Source: Actinoplanes utahensis
Lineage (GTDB): Bacteria > Actinomycetota > Actinomycetes > Mycobacteriales > Micromonosporaceae
DNA length: 37,279 nt
Assembly: GCF_016862455.1 (NCBI RefSeq)
Contig: NZ_BOMZ01000014.1
Span: 1 to 37,279, forward strand
Direction: 5' to 3'
Shown: piece after piece, positions 34,419-37,279 of the stretch
Layout: each line of letters begins with the position of its first letter
Position numbering within the stretch: the first letter of the stretch is position 1
Translations under genes and position numbers: made by a program
The notes under the pieces: model-generated
Told to the model about the DNA's origin: nothing
What the model saw: only the letters and a program-made list of their open reading frames with translations
Database searches by the model: none

Positions 34419-35534
34419 CTACTTCCAGGTGTCGTACCGGTACAAATCGTAGCTGCTCATGATTTTGGTGACCTTGGAGTAGTAGTTCGGGTCGGTGGCG
34501 TAGCCGGCCTTCCACACCGTCCAGATGAACCTGTTCGCGTCCTTCGTGTAGGCGAAGGCCGACGCGTACCGTTTGTTGCTCTTGAGGAAGTGGCCGTGGT
34601 CCCGGAACGAGCGGGCCATCGACGTGTACGTCCGGAAGGCGTCCTCGAACGGAAAGCACTTCCCGGCCTTGTCGCACTCGGTCGTCTTGTAGACGTGGCA
34701 GCCGTTGGCGTGCGGGCCGTGGAAACCCTTCTGGCACTTGATGCCGAAGTAGTTGCGGTCCACCGCGGAGAGGCCGCTGCGGCCCCAGCCGGACTCCAGG
34801 ATCGCCTGGGCGATCGTGGTCGACGGCGGCACCCCGTACTCGCGCCAGCCCTGCTGCGCGCCCGGCACCGCGGCCTTGATGAACTCCTCCGGCGTCAGCG
34901 ACGGCACGGGCGTGGCCGGAACGGCCGGCGCGGGCACGGTGGCCGGGCAGGCCTTCACCGCGCCGGACACCACGTAGGCGTGCGCGATGTAGCCGCCGTT
35001 GTCCAGCCGGTCCCACTGGGCGCTGGTCCGCACGGTGCCCCGCACGGTGGCGCCGGGCACACCGCAGACCACCTTCAGCGCGGCGCCGTCGGTCAGCCTG
35101 GTCACGATCGCGTCCTGCGTCGACGGCCCGCGGCGCACGTTCACCACACCGTCGGCGCTGCGCACCCGGCCGGGCAGGAACGACTTCTCGGCCGCCTTCC
35201 TCGCGCAGTCGACGACGGCCGCGCCGGTCCGGACGTAGGCGTGCGCCACGTACCGCCCGTTGGTCAGGCGGTCCCACTGGGCGGAGGTGCGCACCTTGCC
35301 GCGCACCTGCTCACCCTTCACCGAGCAGTCGATCGACACCTTCTGGCCGTCGCGCAGGGTGCCGACCACACCCGCGGCCAGGCTCGGCGCGGACCGCACC
35401 TTGAGCTCTCTGCTGACGTCGATGGTCGCTGAGACCCCGGCCGCGTACGCCGCGACGGGGGCGGCCGTCGCCCCGGCCCCGGCGGCGAGCACCAGCAGCG
35501 CGCTGCCGAGCAGTCGTCGGGTGGTGTGCGTCAT
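34419..35534 (-). CDS. gsmA: Sporangiospore maturation cell wall hydrolase (GsmA-like)
   Basis: 371 residues from ATG 35534, with AAGGGGAT upstream; a TTG one codon earlier is ignored. A signal peptide (MTHTTRRLLGSALLVLAAGAG ... AAYAAG) is followed by two SH3-like wall-binding repeats of ~75 residues, each with the block V(R)GxVRTSAQWDRLxNGxYxAHAYV (~40-112 and ~125-195). A Pro/Ala linker leads to a glucosaminidase domain (~215-371) with PPSTTIAQAILESGWGRSGL (catalytic Glu), NYFGIKC and FRDHGHFL. This order is that of GsmA, which in Actinoplanes hydrolyses peptidoglycan between sporangiospores so that they separate. A 7-2-7 palindrome in its leader (35555-35570) may be an operator. Confidence 0.9.
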   Translation of the reverse strand: MTHTTRRLLGSALLVLAAGAGATAAPVAAYAAGVSATIDVSRELKVRSAPSLAAGVVGTLRDGQKVSIDCSVKGEQVRGKVRTSAQWDRLTNGRYVAHAYVRTGAAVVDCARKAAEKSFLPGRVRSADGVVNVRRGPSTQDAIVTRLTDGAALKVVCGVPGATVRGTVRTSAQWDRLDNGGYIAHAYVVSGAVKACPATVPAPAVPATPVPSLTPEEFIKAAVPGAQQGWREYGVPPSTTIAQAILESGWGRSGLSAVDRNYFGIKCQKGFHGPHANGCHVYKTTECDKAGKCFPFEDAFRTYTSMARSFRDHGHFLKSNKRYASAFAYTKDANRFIWTVWKAGYATDPNYYSKVTKIMSSYDLYRYDTWK

Positions 35535-35554
35535 CAAGATCCCCTTCGTTCCGT

Positions 35555-35570
35555 CGGCGGATCTCCGCCG
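35555..35570 (-). promoter_or_regulatory. Palindrome in the gsmA leader
   Basis: CGGCGGA-TC-TCCGCCG is a perfect 7-2-7 inverted repeat ending 20 bases before the gsmA ATG and only a few bases upstream of its ribosome binding site. It may be an operator or a small hairpin affecting initiation. Confidence 0.35.
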
Positions 35571-35706
35571 GCGTCATCCGAAGATCCGTCCCAGCCGTTG
35601 CCGCCCGGGATCGCGAACGGGTGCGGGCACGGTGCATCACCAGGGCGTGCTTGGAAATCGGGCCATCGGGGAAAGCGGTGTCGACATCGCACAGGCAGGA
35701 GGTCCC

Positions 35707-36618
35707 ATGACGGCCGTCGCGTCCCGCCCGGTCCCCGCTCCGGCGAAAGCGCCGGGCAGCACGTGGCACAGGCTCACCCCGCTGCTGGTCACGGTTCTCG
35801 CCGCGGCCGGCGCCTACGCCGTGCACCGGCTCTTCATCGGCACGGCGCTGGGCCAGGAGGTGGACACCGCGGCACTGCGGGGCGGCGACTTCCACCATCC
35901 GCGGGTCAGCGAGGTGCTCACCCGTACCCTCGACGCCACCCGGCTGGCGGTGCTCGCCCTGGTGTGCCTGATGGCCGCCGCCTTCGGCGTGCTGCGCCGC
36001 CGCCTCGACCTGGCGATCGCGTCGGGTTTCCTGGTGATCGCCGCGAACCTGATCACCCAGCAGCTCAAGGCCGGTCTGGAACGCCCGCTGCTGGACGGCT
36101 TCCCGGCCCCCAACTCGTGGCCCAGCGGCCACGCCACGGCCGCCGCCTCGGCCGCGTTCGTGCTGGTCCTGGTCTTCCCGCGGGCGCTGCGCGGCACGGT
36201 CGGCCTGGTCGGCGCCGGTTACGTGGCGATCGTCTCGGTGGCCACCGTGTGGGCCGAGTGGCATCGGCCCAGCGACGTGATCGCCGCCCTGCTGATCGTG
36301 CTGGCCTGCGGCTCCCTCGCGGTCTTCGCGGTGCGCCTGCGCCGGACCGGCCCGGCGCCCGCCATCCGCCTGCCGAACCGTCTGGTCATGGTGGTCCTCG
36401 GGGTGGCCGCCGCGCTGGCCGCCGCGACCGCCGCGTTCGGCATGGGCGCCGTGGCCCTGTCCGAACGCCCGCTCCCGGACCTCGTCTCCGGCCGCTTCGC
36501 GTTCCTCACCGGCACCGCCGGGATCATCGCCGCGGTCGCCGTGACCGTCATCGTCTGGGTGCGCCTCACCGCCGGCGAGCCCACCACCGCCCCCACCCCG
36601 CAAGGAGATCCGAAGTGA
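35707..36618 (+). CDS. PAP2-family membrane phosphatase
   Basis: 303 residues from ATG 35707, after AGGAGG; the frame is open upstream but that part is the intergenic region. Hydrophobic helices frame the PAP2 phosphatase signature: KAGLERP (K-x5-RP version of motif 1, ~122-128), PSGHAT (motif 2, ~139) and WAEWHRPSDVI (motif 3 with catalytic His and Asp). Members dephosphorylate lipid phosphates, including undecaprenyl diphosphate and phosphatidic acid. Two further helices after residue ~220 extend the core. The stop overlaps the start of the next gene (GTGA), so the pair is co-translated. Confidence 0.9.
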   Translation: MTAVASRPVPAPAKAPGSTWHRLTPLLVTVLAAAGAYAVHRLFIGTALGQEVDTAALRGGDFHHPRVSEVLTRTLDATRLAVLALVCLMAAAFGVLRRRLDLAIASGFLVIAANLITQQLKAGLERPLLDGFPAPNSWPSGHATAAASAAFVLVLVFPRALRGTVGLVGAGYVAIVSVATVWAEWHRPSDVIAALLIVLACGSLAVFAVRLRRTGPAPAIRLPNRLVMVVLGVAAALAAATAAFGMGAVALSERPLPDLVSGRFAFLTGTAGIIAAVAVTVIVWVRLTAGEPTTAPTPQGDPK

Positions 36619-37190
36619 CCACTCCGACCACTCCGACCGACTCCCCCGGAACGCCGCAGACGCCCGTGCCGCCCGGTCCCGGCGGCGCGGTGCCGAGCCT
36701 GCCCGCGCAGACCACCGGCACCGGCGTCACCACCGGCCCGACCGTGGTCGTCGGTACCTACCCCGACTACGCCCTGGCCCAGCAGGCGGTCGACCATCTG
36801 TCGGACAACAAGTTCCCGGTCCAGCGGACCTCGATCGTCGGCACCGACCTGCGCCTGGTGGAGAACGTCCTGGGCCGCCTCACCACCGGCCGCGCCGCCG
36901 CGGCGGGCGCCGCCAGCGGCGCCTGGTTCGGTCTGCTGATCGGCCTGTTCTTCGGCCTCTTCAGCGACTCCGGCTGGCTGGCGGTGCTGCTCACCACGGT
37001 GATCATCGGCGCGGTGTGGGGCGCGATCTTCGGCGCCATCGCGCACGCCGCCACCGGCGGCCGCCGCGACTTCTCGTCGCGCAGCTCGTTGCAGGCCGCC
37101 ACGTACGAGGTGCACGCCGACACCGAGGTCGCCGACCAGGCCCGCTCGCTGCTGATCAGCCTCAACTGGCAGGCCAGCGGCGCCCAGTGA
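36615..37190 (+). CDS. YflT-like general stress protein
   Basis: 191 residues from GTG 36615, which overlaps the PAP2 stop and is preceded by AAGGAG. A Thr/Pro-rich N-terminus (~1-40) leads to a YflT/general-stress domain: VVVGTYPDYALAQQAVDHLSDNKFPVQRTSIVGTDLRLVE (~44-83). Two Gly-rich hydrophobic segments follow (AAGAASGAWFGLLIGLFFGLF and VLLTTVIIGAVWGAIFGAIAHA), then a soluble tail returning to the ferredoxin-like strand (AATYEVHADTEVADQARSLL). The function of the family is unknown. Its stop codon is the first three bases of the 67-bp palindrome. Confidence 0.87.
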   Translation: MTTPTTPTDSPGTPQTPVPPGPGGAVPSLPAQTTGTGVTTGPTVVVGTYPDYALAQQAVDHLSDNKFPVQRTSIVGTDLRLVENVLGRLTTGRAAAAGAASGAWFGLLIGLFFGLFSDSGWLAVLLTTVIIGAVWGAIFGAIAHAATGGRRDFSSRSSLQAATYEVHADTEVADQARSLLISLNWQASGAQ

Positions 37191-37254
37191 CACCGCACGC
37201 ACAGGGAACCCCGCGGACCGGCGGTCCGCGGGGTTCCCTGTGCGTGCGGTGTCA
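37188..37254. terminator. 67-bp perfect palindrome, bidirectional terminator
   Basis: From TGACACCGCACGCACAGGGA through the centre GGACCGGCGGTCC to TCCCTGTGCGTGCGGTGTCA, both 33-base arms are perfectly complementary around one central base. The left end is the TGA of the YflT-like gene and the right end (TCA) is the TGA of a convergent gene. There is no U-tract. Symmetry and position point to a shared terminator. Confidence 0.85.
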
Positions 37255-37279
37255 GATCTCGGCGGTCAGTTGGCTGCGG
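37252..37279 (-). CDS. C-terminal end of a convergent gene (mostly outside window)
   Basis: Only nine codons are visible: RSQLTAEI and a TGA at 37254-37252, running in from the right edge. Support is the exact placement of this TGA at the end of the palindrome, mirroring the stop of the gene on the other side. The product cannot be named. Confidence 0.5.

Overview
The window is very GC-rich, strongly GC3-biased actinobacterial DNA. The best taxonomic clue is at 34419-35534: a secreted protein with two SH3-like repeats and a FlgJ-type glucosaminidase domain. That is the architecture of GsmA, the sporangiospore-maturation hydrolase described in Actinoplanes, so I read the window as an Actinoplanes-like (Micromonosporaceae) chromosome. 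I saw no tRNA, rRNA, integrase, transposase or CRISPR array. It looks like ordinary chromosome with unusually repeat-rich intergenic DNA.

Layout. 1-2775 (-) is the 5' part of a very large Pro/Ala/Gly/Ser/Met-rich protein with an N-terminal Cys cluster that runs off the left edge. 3039-6562 (+) holds a small membrane protein, a GCS2-type glutamate-cysteine ligase and an acyltransferase-3 membrane protein. 6534-12003 (-) is a cobalamin block: B12 riboswitch, fused ChlI/ChlD chelatase subunit, cobO, cobB and cobE. 12260-15293 (-) has gluconokinase and citrate synthase. 15467-18656 (+) has a universal stress protein and a membrane GGDEF-EAL protein. 18665-19294 (-) is an unrecognised protein. 19381-22993 (+) has exonuclease III, a PAS/GAF/PP2C phosphatase and a CarH-like B12-binding protein. 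22994-26073 is about 3 kb of mostly non-coding DNA made of several unrelated tandem-repeat arrays, with one small gene carrying a strong ribosome binding site. 26074-31322 (-) has a secreted LamG-like protein, a small DUF6401-like protein and HrpA helicase. 31366-31581 (-) is a relic of an LCP (LytR-CpsA-Psr) gene. 31729-34396 has a single-domain response regulator and, convergent with it, a CHASE/PAS histidine kinase. 34419-35534 (-) is gsmA. 35707-37190 (+) is a PAP2 phosphatase coupled to a YflT-like stress protein. It ends in a 67-bp perfect palindrome that also contains the stop codon of a convergent gene entering from the right.

How the parts fit. Cobalamin appears twice: as a riboswitch-controlled biosynthesis block, and as the probable cofactor of a sensor (Wx9EH motif plus a B12-binding fold) translationally coupled to a PP2C phosphatase. 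That pair is the best candidate for a little-described system: a light- or B12-responsive input to a partner-switching (anti-sigma/anti-anti-sigma) pathway. Signalling genes are dense here (c-di-GMP, PP2C, histidine kinase, response regulator, two stress proteins), which fits an organism with a sporangium life cycle.

Limits: all family assignments come from reading motifs by eye, and no database search was possible.
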